Source: Pedobacter sp. UBA5917
Lineage (GTDB): Bacteria > Bacteroidota > Bacteroidia > Sphingobacteriales > Sphingobacteriaceae
NCBI RefSeq assembly: GCF_002432345.1
Contig: NZ_DJDT01000288.1
Span: 1 to 45,841 of the forward strand
Reading direction: 5' to 3'
Length of the DNA: 45,841 bases
Both the position numbers and the translations under genes were made by a program. Of the stretch, positions 1 through 8,606 are shown piece after piece; position 1 is the stretch's first letter, and the number at the start of each line of letters is the position of its first letter. Below the pieces are notes generated by a model. That model worked only from the letters and a program-made list of their open reading frames with translations, did not search any database and was not told the DNA's origin.

Positions 1-1
1 C

Positions 2-3000
2 GCTCTGCAGGTAAAAACTCGATACCCTTGAGTTATTGTTCGGATCGCTCGCAATCAGGCGCGGCAGGGTATTACTGGTACCCGGACCGGTCCACCGGCC
101 CAATGCTTCTGTTTCCATATTGTAGTTGGAAATAAAGAAACCATCGGTATAATATTTATAGGCGGCATTTATTTTATTGCCATAAACGCCAGAGAAAAAG
201 GCTTTAAAATCAAAACCTTTATAAGTTGCGCCAACATTAAAGCCATAGGTTAATTTAGGTATCGGAGAACCGAGAAAAGTCTGGTCGTTCTGGTCGATCA
301 CGCCGTCGCCGTTCAGGTCTCTGAAACGGATATCGCCAGGGGCGGTGCCGCTCTGCTGCGTCGCATGGCTATTCACTTCTTGTTGGGTCTGGAAAATGCC
401 ATCGGCCACATAACCATAAAAAGAAGCCACCGACTGACCTACCTGTGTAAGCTCTGTTTGACCAGGTTTAATATTACCACTATATAGTTTTATACCGGTT
501 TGGTTCAATTCGAGTACCCTGTTTTTAATCGTTGCGAAGTGGAAACCGGCGTCGAGGTTAAAATCATCATTAACCTTACCGGTATAATCCATCGAAAATT
601 CGACACCCGAATTCTGCATTGCACCTGCATTACGCAGAGGGCTTTGGGTAAAACCCGAAACAGATAATATGTTCAGGTTTAACAGCATATCCCTGGTTGT
701 TTTATTATAAAAATCGAACGAACCGCTCACATGATCGCCAAATAAACGGTAATCGAAACCGGCATTCCATTGTTTCACCTGCTCCCACTTCAGATCAGGA
801 TTTTCCAAACTTCCGGGACCTGCAGTAGGTTGCGAAGTAGCCGGTACCCCAAATGCATAATAACCGGTATTTATCCTGGCCGAATAATCGTAGTAGCCAA
901 CAGGCGCCTGATTTCCTACAACGCCCCATCCTCCCCTAATTTTCAGGTAAGCCAGCACATTGTTTTTCGGAAAAAAGGATTCGTTGGTTAAAAGCCAGCC
1001 TACCGAACCGGATGGGAAATTACCATATTTGTTGTTGGCCCCGAATTTCGAAGAACCATCGCGGCGGAAAGTAGCGGTTAAGAAATATTTTCCTTTGTAA
1101 TTGTAATTTAAACGGCTTAAATAAGAAAGCAGATCCCAACGCTGTTGGTTGCCACCAACTACCTGGTTGCTGATCCCGCCATCAAGGTATTGCAGATAAG
1201 GATCGTTGCCTGGTTGGCCCTGGTTTGATCCGTTGAGGTAATTATAGGTAAACTGCTGTGCCGAAATACCCGCAAGCACATCAAAATGATGATCGTTATT
1301 TACGCTAAACTCATAAGCTATCGTGTTGTCCCATGTCCAGTTTGTAGCCTGGTCTTTCTGCTGGTAAACGCTCGGGTTGGGATTATTAAAGTTTGGCGCC
1401 ACATTAAAACTCGGGGTAAACCTTTTGTTATCGCTGAATTTCAGATCTACACTGTATGATGATTTCAATGTTAAACCTTTTACAGGCTTATATTGAGCAT
1501 AAACATTGCCCAATAAGCCCCACTGGTTGTAAGGATTATTATCGGATATGTAATGGATCCTGGCCAGGGGATTAATGATATCCGAATATTTGGTTGCGGT
1601 AAAATTGCCGTTCTGATCTTTCACAGGTATTGTAGGATCGAGTGCAAGTGCATCATTGATGATATTCCCTCCAAAATCGGTTGCCACATTATGCGATCTC
1701 GATTTATTAAAAGCCAGGCTCTCTCCAAATTCGAGCCCTTTTTTAGGCGTAAAAGTGAGGTTATTAGATAAATTAACCCTCTTGTAATCAGAACCTATAA
1801 TGGTTCCATCCTGATCTAAATAACCACCACTTACACGATAGGTAGAGGTTTTACTGCCGCCGCTGATCGATACATTATAATTTTGCATACGGGCGGTACG
1901 GAACAGTTCTTTCTGCCAATCGGTGGTTGAAGTATAACTCGAAGGCGGTCCCGCAAAAGGTGATGTACGGCCGGCATTGGTATAAGCTTCGTTATTGAGC
2001 ATCACATAATCAGCAGCACTTACCATATCAAGGGTTTTACGCACCTCTGTTGCGCCCTGATAAGTACTTAAAGTAATTACCGCTTCGCCATCGCTGCCTT
2101 TTTTCGTTTTCACCAAAATTACCCCGTTTGCACCCCTCGAACCGTAAATGGCCTGTGCAGAGGCATCTTTTAAAATATCGATGGATTCGATGTTTGCAGG
2201 ATCGATAATATTGATATCGTTCGAAGTAAGCGGAATTCCATCTACCACATATAAAGGATCCGAATTATTGATCGAAGTTAAACCGCGTATACGTACCTGG
2301 GCAACCGAACCCGGAGCGCCTGAATTTTGGGTAATCTGAACGCCTGCGGTTTTTCCCTGTAAGGCACCCTGAAGGTTAACCACCGACTGATCTTTTAATT
2401 TATCGGCTGATACCGAAGATATGGCTCCGGTAATGTCGCCTTTACGCTGTGTTCCATAGCCGATAACCACCACTTCATCAAGTGCAGATGGTTTGGTGAG
2501 CATTACAATAGTAAGCTCTGAACGTCCGTTCAGTTCTACTTCCTGACTGGCAAATCCGAGATAGCTAAAAATCAATACCGAATTTGGATCGCTTACCTTT
2601 AAGGAGAACGAACCGTCGGGATTGCTTACCGCCCCGCTATTGGTTCCCTTTACTTTAATGGTAACACCCGGCAAACCAACACCGGCCTGATCGTTTACCT
2701 TTCCTTTTACAATCACTTCGCGGACTACAGAAACAGGCTTTAATTTCACCACTACCGTATTCTGATTGATGGTATAGGTAAGCACCTGGTTTTCGAAACA
2801 CTTTGCCAAAACTTCCTCTACGCGGGCATTCTGGAGCGAAAGGCTAACCGGTTTGGCCCGCTCGAGCATATCGCTATCGTAGAGAAAGTTGTAATTGCTT
2901 TGCTTTCTCAATTTCTTAAAAATGCTCTTCAAGGGGGCATCTTTTACCGAAATATTGATACTTTGTGCGAAACCAGACGCACTAACCTGCAAAAATGAAG

Positions 3001-3097
3001 CAGTCAACAATATGACTATCAATTTCATAATGAGCAATAATTTATAGAATGACCGGAAATTCCGTGTGCATGCAAATGCACCAATATTTTTATACAT
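2..3097 (-). CDS. SusC/RagA-family TonB-dependent outer-membrane receptor with STN signalling domain (partial, C-terminus outside window)
   Basis: This is an outer-membrane beta-barrel that imports a ligand using TonB energy and probably also signals to the adjacent FecR/sigma pair. I translated it by hand from an ATG at 3097; the frame stays open to the left edge and gives 1032 codons. A signal peptide follows Met24 and ends near SGFAQ (residues 41-45). An STN domain spans about 47-120 (INISVKDAPLKSIF), a carboxypeptidase-regulatory-like domain about 125-200, and the plug starts near 205 (LDEVVVIGYGTQRKGDITGA) with the VRIRGLTS and YVVDGIPL signatures. The last visible residues (SDPNNNSRVSSFYLQ) are typical of the region about 70-100 residues before a SusC end. 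A SusD partner would be expected just past the left edge. The STN domain is known in FecA-type transducers, which fits fecR lying 131 bp upstream. The sequence TTAACCAA precedes the start directly. Confidence 0.93.
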   Translation of the reverse strand, partial: MYKNIGAFACTRNFRSFYKLLLIMKLIVILLTASFLQVSASGFAQSINISVKDAPLKSIFKKLRKQSNYNFLYDSDMLERAKPVSLSLQNARVEEVLAKCFENQVLTYTINQNTVVVKLKPVSVVREVIVKGKVNDQAGVGLPGVTIKVKGTNSGAVSNPDGSFSLKVSDPNSVLIFSYLGFASQEVELNGRSELTIVMLTKPSALDEVVVIGYGTQRKGDITGAISSVSADKLKDQSVVNLQGALQGKTAGVQITQNSGAPGSVAQVRIRGLTSINNSDPLYVVDGIPLTSNDINIIDPANIESIDILKDASAQAIYGSRGANGVILVKTKKGSDGEAVITLSTYQGATEVRKTLDMVSAADYVMLNNEAYTNAGRTSPFAGPPSSYTSTTDWQKELFRTARMQNYNVSISGGSKTSTYRVSGGYLDQDGTIIGSDYKRVNLSNNLTFTPKKGLEFGESLAFNKSRSHNVATDFGGNIINDALALDPTIPVKDQNGNFTATKYSDIINPLARIHYISDNNPYNQWGLLGNVYAQYKPVKGLTLKSSYSVDLKFSDNKRFTPSFNVAPNFNNPNPSVYQQKDQATNWTWDNTIAYEFSVNNDHHFDVLAGISAQQFTYNYLNGSNQGQPGNDPYLQYLDGGISNQVVGGNQQRWDLLSYLSRLNYNYKGKYFLTATFRRDGSSKFGANNKYGNFPSGSVGWLLTNESFFPKNNVLAYLKIRGGWGVVGNQAPVGYYDYSARINTGYYAFGVPATSQPTAGPGSLENPDLKWEQVKQWNAGFDYRLFGDHVSGSFDFYNKTTRDMLLNLNILSVSGFTQSPLRNAGAMQNSGVEFSMDYTGKVNDDFNLDAGFHFATIKNRVLELNQTGIKLYSGNIKPGQTELTQVGQSVASFYGYVADGIFQTQQEVNSHATQQSGTAPGDIRFRDLNGDGVIDQNDQTFLGSPIPKLTYGFNVGATYKGFDFKAFFSGVYGNKINAAYKYYTDGFFISNYNMETEALGRWTGPGTSNTLPRLIASDPNNNSRVSSFYLQS

Positions 3098-3166
3098 TTG
3101 GTTAAGGTTAAATTAATAATTGATTGTACGAACTCTTGATTATGTTGCCTTATGCCGAAAGGCTTT

Positions 3167-3203
3167 AAACCGGATGCACTCCACTGCATTCGGTTTTATT
3201 TTT
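3167..3203. terminator. Hairpin between fecR and susC with T-rich tail on the plus strand
   Basis: AAACCG-g-ATGCA (3167-3178) pairs with TGCAT-t-CGGTTT (3185-3196) around a 6-nt loop, with one internal mismatch. The T-rich tail (TTTTATTTTT) is on the plus strand, so as an intrinsic terminator it would stop plus-strand (antisense) transcription. For the minus-strand fecR-susC direction it lacks a clear U tract. A smaller GCCTT/AAGGC hairpin lies at 3147-3163. Confidence 0.45.
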
Positions 3204-3228
3204 AAGGACAACATGATAACCCGTATTT

Positions 3229-4383
3229 TTATGGTTTCACGATGATCCTCCTTTCCTTGATTTCAAAGTGGACAGAACCGGTTAATTCAAGTGATTTTAA
3301 TACCTGCGCTACATCTTTAAAGCGCGAAACAGTACCTCCAAAATTGGCCCTTTTAAAGTTTGGCGGAAATACGACCTCCACATCGTACCACCTCGAAATG
3401 CGTTTCATAATGGTATGGATATCTTCGTTATCGAAAACAAAATAACCCTCTTTCCAGGCTACAGCTTCTTCGGCATCAACTTGGGTAACATCAATTGTCT
3501 CCGATCCATAACCCAATTTGCCCTGTTCGCCGGGTTTTAACATTACCTTTTTATTGTGTGCAGTTAACTGAACAGAACCTTCTAATAAGGTCGTTTTAAT
3601 GGCATTTTCATCTTTATAGGCCATGATATTAAAATGCGTACCCAAAACCTTAACATCAAGATCGTTTACATTTACCCTGAATGGCTTTGTTCTATCTTTT
3701 GCTACCTCGAAATAGGCCTCGCCGGTAAGCTGTACCATACGCTCATTTTTGGTAAAATTGACAGGGTACCGCAGTGTTGAAGATGAATTTAGCCATACTT
3801 TGGTTCCATCAGAAAGTACCAGCTGATACTGCCCGCCACGCGGAATGGTAATGGTATGGTAATCTACAGCATTGTTATTGGCACCTAAATCAGCTATTTT
3901 ACTGTATTGTAGCAGGCCATCTTTCACTTTATTGATATCTATGCCATTCTGCGCAGAAAGACGGCCGTTTTTTAAACCGTCAAGCGTGATTACATTACCA
4001 TCGGCCGTTGTTAAATAGGCTTTATTACCACCAGGAATGATTTTTGAAGTTTTGGTTTTAACCACATCTACAGGTTTTGTAACCGCAGTTTTTTGTAGGA
4101 ACACAACATATATTGCGGCAGATAGGATAACCAGAAAGATTGCAGCAATTTTTAACCAATGCAGACTGCGTTTTTTGGCAAAAACCTCCTGATCGGGAAT
4201 ACTGTTTCTCAGTTTTTCCTTTAAAACAAGGTAAAGTCTTTTCGTATCAGCAGGATCCGGAAGCGCTTCTGCAAACCGGATTTCTTCGTCATGATGCGAT
4301 TGCAGCATTTCGATTTCTTCTGCTGTACAGTTCCCTTCCAAAAACTTTTCGTACAGCGTTACAAACTCTTCTTTGTTCATCAT
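3229..4383 (-). CDS. FecR-family anti-sigma factor (inner-membrane signal transducer)
   Basis: This 384-residue protein should hold the neighbouring ECF sigma factor inactive until the STN-type SusC receptor signals from the outer membrane. An N-terminal cytoplasmic part (about 1-74) is followed by one transmembrane helix (about 76-96, LHWLKIAAIFLVILSAAIYV). The periplasmic FecR domain follows (about 176-270, with HTITIPRGGQYQLVLSDGTK and the LTGEAYFEVAKD signature). A DUF4974-like C-terminus (about 310-384, AWKEGYFVFDNEDIHTIMKR) completes it. Length and domain order match Bacteroidota FecR proteins. The start is a double Met (MMNKEEF). The gene is divergent from the sigma gene (134 bp apart) and upstream of susC. 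The family and role are secure by architecture; the ligand is unknown. Confidence 0.95.
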   Translation of the reverse strand: MMNKEEFVTLYEKFLEGNCTAEEIEMLQSHHDEEIRFAEALPDPADTKRLYLVLKEKLRNSIPDQEVFAKKRSLHWLKIAAIFLVILSAAIYVVFLQKTAVTKPVDVVKTKTSKIIPGGNKAYLTTADGNVITLDGLKNGRLSAQNGIDINKVKDGLLQYSKIADLGANNNAVDYHTITIPRGGQYQLVLSDGTKVWLNSSSTLRYPVNFTKNERMVQLTGEAYFEVAKDRTKPFRVNVNDLDVKVLGTHFNIMAYKDENAIKTTLLEGSVQLTAHNKKVMLKPGEQGKLGYGSETIDVTQVDAEEAVAWKEGYFVFDNEDIHTIMKRISRWYDVEVVFPPNFKRANFGGTVSRFKDVAQVLKSLELTGSVHFEIKERRIIVKP

Positions 4384-4440
4384 TCAGATAAAATATTTGG
4401 TCTATATGATATAAGTACCAAAACCAGCCGCCTACACCCA

Positions 4441-4448
4441 TACTTTTG
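4441..4448 (+). promoter_or_regulatory. Candidate -7 box (TACTTTTG) for the ECF sigma gene
   Basis: TACTTTTG fits the Bacteroidota -7 consensus TAnnTTTG and lies 69 bp upstream of the sigma-factor ATG in the fecR/sigma intergenic region. I see no good -33 TTTG at the usual distance, so this is only a candidate. Confidence 0.3.
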
Positions 4449-4517
4449 TAACATTTTTTTAAAAATCTTTATTGGGCCTTTATTTTCAAATATTTTTATA
4501 GTTTTAGCCGACCAAAT

Positions 4518-5096
4518 ATGCATCCATCCCATCAAAGCGATTCCGAACTCTGGTTATCCGTCAGAAACAATGATGGGAAGGCATTTAATGTGCTTTTCGA
4601 CCGGTATTGGCTAAAACTTTATAAAGTAGCACTGCAGCAGTTAAAAGATGAGGATGCCAGTTTAGAAATCGTACACAATGTTTTTGTGAGTTTATGGAGC
4701 AGACGCAAAGAACTGGAAATAAATTCGCTGCAGAATTTCCTGTTTATTTCGATTAAATACCAGATATATAAAAGTTTGAGGCCGGGTAAACTTTCAATCG
4801 TTTATAAGGCAGATGTAAGTGAAGACAGTTTTTCGACAGCTGTTAACCTGGGGGATTTAAAAATCCAGGACAGCGAACTTCAGCAAAAACTCAATCGCTC
4901 GCTTAACGAGTTACCGGGCCGCTGCCACCAGATATTCCGCCTGAGCAGAATAGAACATTTTTCGAATAAAGAGATCGCAGAACGTTTGGGGATCAGCCAA
5001 AAATCAGTAGAAAATCAGCTAACCGTTGCCCTGAAACACCTCAGGCATGCTTTTAAGGACATTGCTTTTTTGATGTTTATCATCCACCGCCTGTAA
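4518..5096 (+). CDS. ECF (sigma-70 family) RNA polymerase sigma factor, FecI-like
   Basis: This 192-residue extracytoplasmic-function sigma factor should direct RNA polymerase to the susC locus when released by FecR. Region 2 lies at about 10-75, with NDGKAFNVLFDRYWLKLYKVA and EIVHNVFVSLWSRRKEL, the usual core-binding and -10-recognition segment. Region 4 lies at about 125-182, with NELPGRCHQIFRLSRIEHFS and the helix-turn-helix NKEIAERLGISQKSVENQLT. The length is normal for the Bacteroidota ECF family. It is divergent from the anti-sigma gene fecR, which is the standard arrangement. The start at MHPSHQSDSELW places region 2 at the expected distance. Nothing is truncated. Confidence 0.95.
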   Translation: MHPSHQSDSELWLSVRNNDGKAFNVLFDRYWLKLYKVALQQLKDEDASLEIVHNVFVSLWSRRKELEINSLQNFLFISIKYQIYKSLRPGKLSIVYKADVSEDSFSTAVNLGDLKIQDSELQQKLNRSLNELPGRCHQIFRLSRIEHFSNKEIAERLGISQKSVENQLTVALKHLRHAFKDIAFLMFIIHRL

Positions 5097-5154
5097 TTGA
5101 TGTTTCGTTAAGAAATCAGGCTAAAAAACACTTCACCTATTTCAGAACCGCCCG

Positions 5155-6129
5155 TTATTTGGTGAGTTCGGTTTCGTACAGTACTTTCCCATCTTCATTT
5201 ATCGCTTTCACGTTTAATTTGTTATGGGCCACAGAAAAGTACATAAAACCATGTGTTGAAGCTTCGAATTTACTGTATTCTACACCAGAAGTAACCGAGG
5301 TTAACTCAGATCCTGCACCGGTAATAAACTGATGGGTAAACCCCTGTGGTTTAATGTGCTGTAGCGAATGATCGTGTCCCGATAAATAAACATCTACCTT
5401 ATGCTCCTCAAAAATATCAGCCATGGTTTTCCTGAGCGTTAAAGTATCGTAGTTTTTAATGCGCGGTCCAACGGTATAATAAGGATGGTGCCCTACTATT
5501 ATTTTCCATTTTACATCAGCCGAAGCATTTTTAAGGGTATCGTTAATCCAGTTTAACTGTTTTGCTACATAATCTTTCTTTTCTTCGAACAACATTGGGT
5601 CGGTATCGATCATTAAAAAAAGTACCTTACCCATGCCTTTTTTCAGGACCATTTCCTTAGCATAATAAGTGGCGGGCATATTCCACCGGCGGCTTACCTT
5701 GCTGTAACGCACCTGAGCCTCGGGGTCGGATAAATGATCGTGATTGCCCAGAACCGGGTACCAATCGCATTGCAAAGAATGGGCAGTATATACATTTTCG
5801 AAAGAATAATGCCAAAGGGGATCATTTTCGCTCACTACACCTTTTGGATAAAAGTTGTCTCCTGCCGAAATCACAAAATTATTCGGATGCTCCTTAGCCC
5901 ATACGCCCATCTGTGTAGCCACTTTATCCTGATCGTATTCGCCGTTCCGTCCCCAATCGCCAATGGCCATAAAGTGCATCTGGTAGCCATCTGCCTGGTC
6001 TGCCCCAGCAGCAACATCATCGCTTGTTAAATGGGTTACCTGGCTTTCGGCAATTGCGGCTATAGGTTGGATCAAAGTTGCACCTAAAGCGGTGAGGGTG
6101 GTATTACGGACGAAATCTCTACGTTTCAT
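5155..6129 (-). CDS. Tat-exported metallophosphoesterase, purple/tartrate-resistant acid phosphatase type
   Basis: This is probably a periplasmic or exported acid phosphatase with a binuclear metal site. Numbering from Met at 6129, it begins MKRRDFVRNTTLTALGA, a twin-arginine-like signal followed by a hydrophobic stretch. An upstream in-frame Met (6150) adds seven residues but spoils the usual spacing. The metal-ligand motifs appear in family order: GDWG (D58), GDNFYP (D91, Y94), GNHDH (N129), GHHPYY (H214) and GHDHSLQH (H252, H254). The Tyr ligand in GDNFY is characteristic of ACP5/uteroferrin-like purple acid phosphatases rather than generic calcineurin-like esterases. The gene is convergent with the sigma factor (58 bp apart) and appears monocistronic. 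The natural substrate cannot be read from the sequence. Confidence 0.9.
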   Translation of the reverse strand: MKRRDFVRNTTLTALGATLIQPIAAIAESQVTHLTSDDVAAGADQADGYQMHFMAIGDWGRNGEYDQDKVATQMGVWAKEHPNNFVISAGDNFYPKGVVSENDPLWHYSFENVYTAHSLQCDWYPVLGNHDHLSDPEAQVRYSKVSRRWNMPATYYAKEMVLKKGMGKVLFLMIDTDPMLFEEKKDYVAKQLNWINDTLKNASADVKWKIIVGHHPYYTVGPRIKNYDTLTLRKTMADIFEEHKVDVYLSGHDHSLQHIKPQGFTHQFITGAGSELTSVTSGVEYSKFEASTHGFMYFSVAHNKLNVKAINEDGKVLYETELTK

Positions 6130-6261
6130 GAATGTTTGTATGGAACGCAAAATTAGCTATCCACACATTTCGGCCATGATATGAAATGATTAAGGAATTG
6201 TAAAGTGGCACCAGGCTTTTTTGCTAGTCATCGGCCCGGGATGATAATTTCCAAAAGAAAA

Positions 6262-6351
6262 CGTCATCTCGACTGAAGCGTCCCGAATATTCGGGAGAGA
6301 GATCTGCTTTGATAGATCTCTCGACTACGTTGCACTCCGCTCGAGATGACG
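6262..6351. repeat. Nested inverted-repeat intergenic element (REP/MITE-like)
   Basis: Terminal arms CGTCATCTCGA (6262-6272) and TCGAGATGACG (6341-6351) are perfect inverted repeats. Inside are a perfect 14-bp palindrome CCCGAATATTCGGG (6282-6295) and a second hairpin GAGAGATCT/AGATCTCTC (6297-6305 and 6314-6322). No ORF is present. From general knowledge, elements with GTCATCTCGA ends recur between genes in Sphingobacteriaceae genomes. Only one copy is in this window, so its dispersal cannot be shown here. The rest of the 6130-6488 gap shows no gene. Confidence 0.75.
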
Positions 6352-6488
6352 GTAACCTAGGTAATGGTCTTCTTAAACGACTCTGTTAATTATATTGATT
6401 TTTATACAATAAATTATTCCTCGAAATGACGATGTTTTTTTGAGGTTGTACGCAAGACAAATCGAAAAACTTAATTAATACCTCATCC

Positions 6489-7364
6489 TCAAGGCTTTTT
6501 CCAAAACAAATTAGCATTGGCCGTATGGTAACAAACCACACTATCTTTACCCGTTTGCTGGGTTTCGATAAATGTAAATGGCGGCTCTACGCTTTTATAG
6601 GGAAGTAACTCCACATATTCCAATTTACGGCCATCGCGCGTTTGCGAGTTATATTCGCTGTTTAAAGGGCATATCATGCGGTACAGATGGGTGCCCATAA
6701 ACTGATCGAGATATTCCTCTTTTTTGGTTGGGATATCATGGTAATTTGCCGTTGGGTTCATTATAATCGGTTGGTGCTTAACCAAACGTTCGCGTACTTC
6801 GGCAATGCTGAGCAGGTTTCCCTTTTCATCTTTCAGGTAAACATTATCCTGCGGATCTACATAAATCCATTTTTGTAGCGATGGCATATAAACCGTATTG
6901 ATTACGTGTCCGCCCTGCGGCTGAGGATAGCTATTGGAGAAACAAATTACCACACGCGAGGCATAACCCATGCTCAACAATATCTCGTTCATAGAAATTG
7001 CCAGTCCATAGCAACCCTGCGCATAATGTTTGGTTTGGTAAGTTTCGATAATATTATCGGCATTCAATACTTTTAAATTCCTTACATCCTCATGCGGAAC
7101 AAGTTTGTGGAACCAGGCCAGCAGTCGGATTACCCGATCTACATCACTACCTTTACCGGCAATAGAATCAAGACGGTATTTTAAACGCAATTGGGTTAAT
7201 GGCTCGGCATCGGCTTTGTGATAGGTAAAATCCGGAAAGGTTTGCGGTAAATCATCATTGTAAGGCAAGGTACGCTGCAGGGCAGTGAGGGTATCGACCG
7301 GTGTTTGCGCATAGGCAACTATCTTTAACGAAACCAATATCAATAGGATCAAAATCTTTTTCAT
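6489..7364 (-). CDS. Secreted transglutaminase-like (papain-fold) protein
   Basis: This 291-residue exported protein has a transglutaminase-like core; the exact activity (protease, amidase or cross-linking) is unknown. The signal peptide is MKKILILLILVSLKIVAYAQ. The putative catalytic triad appears in order: Cys118 in YAQGCYGLAISMNEILLSMG, His153 in QGGHVINTVYM, and Asp170 in KWIYVDPQDN. This matches the Cys-His-Asp order of the family, and the helix after Cys is typical. The C-terminal part (about 190-291) is not recognised. It stands alone between the repeat element and the divergent LytS gene. The lack of a lipobox suggests a periplasmic or secreted location. Confidence 0.8.
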   Translation of the reverse strand: MKKILILLILVSLKIVAYAQTPVDTLTALQRTLPYNDDLPQTFPDFTYHKADAEPLTQLRLKYRLDSIAGKGSDVDRVIRLLAWFHKLVPHEDVRNLKVLNADNIIETYQTKHYAQGCYGLAISMNEILLSMGYASRVVICFSNSYPQPQGGHVINTVYMPSLQKWIYVDPQDNVYLKDEKGNLLSIAEVRERLVKHQPIIMNPTANYHDIPTKKEEYLDQFMGTHLYRMICPLNSEYNSQTRDGRKLEYVELLPYKSVEPPFTFIETQQTGKDSVVCYHTANANLFWKKP

Positions 7365-7480
7365 AATACATTTTTTTCAGACAAAAAAAGGGGTAAAACC
7401 AATACGTATTTTTCTTTTTAGACCAGGACCAAATTTTCGGGCTTCGATAGGTGGTTTAATGCCTTAAAGCCTTTATATAC

Positions 7481-7550
7481 CGGTTTCACGGTAACCGATT
7501 GCCTGTTGACGGTTGTTAGCGGTAATTACGGACTGAATTAATTAAATTTG
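7481..7550 (+). promoter_or_regulatory. Phased CGGT repeats and -7-like TAAATTTG upstream of the LytS gene
   Basis: CGGT occurs at 7481, 7489, 7510 and 7520 and CGG at 7529, with steps of 21 and 10 bp between the middle copies, that is, on the same helix face. ACCG lies at 7494. TAAATTTG at 7543-7550 fits TAnnTTTG and ends three bases before the ATG at 7554, so the transcript may be almost leaderless. No clear -33 box is present, which would fit activator-dependent expression. Confidence 0.35.
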
Positions 7551-7553
7551 TAC

Positions 7554-8606
7554 ATGCCCCATCAACGCCGCTTTCCACTTAAAACTGTTTTAGCACATCT
7601 GCTGTTCTGGCTGGCCTATATTATTTACCAGGGTGTTGTTTCCGATTGGCAGAATACCGACGAATTTAAATTTTCCCTTACCTGGCATGTGGGCGGGCTT
7701 CCTATTGCCGTTGCCATACTGCTCACCTATTTTAACCTTTATGTGCTGTTACCTGCATTTTATTACAGGCAAAGATACCTGTTATACGCACTGGCGCTTT
7801 TGGCTACGCTGTTTTTTGGTGCTTTGTTAACACGGCTAATTACCCACCTTTTTATATTATCGTGGGAGGAAGTTCACGATCCGGAGCGTTATGCGAAAGA
7901 GGTAAAGCAATTTTGGATTCCCAGCCGTATTTTACGTTTGGCTATTCAATATTATCCGGTTGTTGCCGTGATGATGGTTTTTGAACTGATGCAAAGATTG
8001 ATCAACCGGGAAAGGAAATTACGTGCCATTGAAACAGAAAAATTAACGGCCGAAATGGGTTTCCTCAAAGCGCAGATTAATCCCCATTTCTTTTTTAATA
8101 CGATGAACAGCCTTTACGGGCTAACACTTACACAGCCACAGGAAGCCAATAAACTGGTATTGCGTTTATCGCAGATGATGCGCTACCTGCTCGATCAAAC
8201 CAGGGCCAGCCAAACTGAGTTAAGCTCCGAAATTGTTGAACTTGAAAATTACCTGCAGATTGAACAGATACGTTTTGCCGACAGGCTCGAATTATCTTTT
8301 CAATCGTCGGGCGATATTGCAGGCAAAAAGATCATGCCTCTGGCATTGCTTCCCTTTACAGAAAACGCTTTTAAACATGGTATTGAGCAAGGGAAGGACT
8401 GGATATCCATCAATATAAAAGTAACCGGAAATACCCTGTATTACCATGTACAGAACAACAAACCATTCCATAAACATGGTAACAGTACCGGCATTGGTCT
8501 GAATAATTTACGCCGCAGGCTCGAACTCACCTATCCCGGTAGGTTTGAACTGAATATTAACGATGATAACGATCTGTTCGAAGCATCGCTGAAAATTGAG
8601 CTATGA
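7554..8606 (+). CDS. LytS/YehU-type sensor histidine kinase (His_kinase domain, four membrane helices)
   Basis: This 350-residue kinase should phosphorylate the LytTR regulator encoded directly downstream. The open frame also has a TTG six bases earlier, but the ATG at 7554 (MPHQRRFPLKTV) is preferred. Hydrophobic segments at about 10-30, 43-63, 74-102 and 130-148 form the membrane sensor. The His_kinase domain starts with EMGFLKAQINPHFFFNTMNS, with phospho-acceptor His178. The ATP-binding N-box PFTENAFKHGI and the glycine motif GIGLNNLRRRLELTYP follow. It overlaps the next gene by ATGA, indicating translational coupling. No extracellular ligand domain is visible, so the signal is probably membrane-borne or small. 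Confidence 0.95.
   Translation: MPHQRRFPLKTVLAHLLFWLAYIIYQGVVSDWQNTDEFKFSLTWHVGGLPIAVAILLTYFNLYVLLPAFYYRQRYLLYALALLATLFFGALLTRLITHLFILSWEEVHDPERYAKEVKQFWIPSRILRLAIQYYPVVAVMMVFELMQRLINRERKLRAIETEKLTAEMGFLKAQINPHFFFNTMNSLYGLTLTQPQEANKLVLRLSQMMRYLLDQTRASQTELSSEIVELENYLQIEQIRFADRLELSFQSSGDIAGKKIMPLALLPFTENAFKHGIEQGKDWISINIKVTGNTLYYHVQNNKPFHKHGNSTGIGLNNLRRRLELTYPGRFELNINDDNDLFEASLKIEL

Noticed and set aside
3093..3100. TACATTTG on the plus strand as a promoter (also at 27551-27558)
   Set aside because: It is the reverse complement of the conserved CAAATGTA around the SusC start codons, and no plus-strand gene follows.
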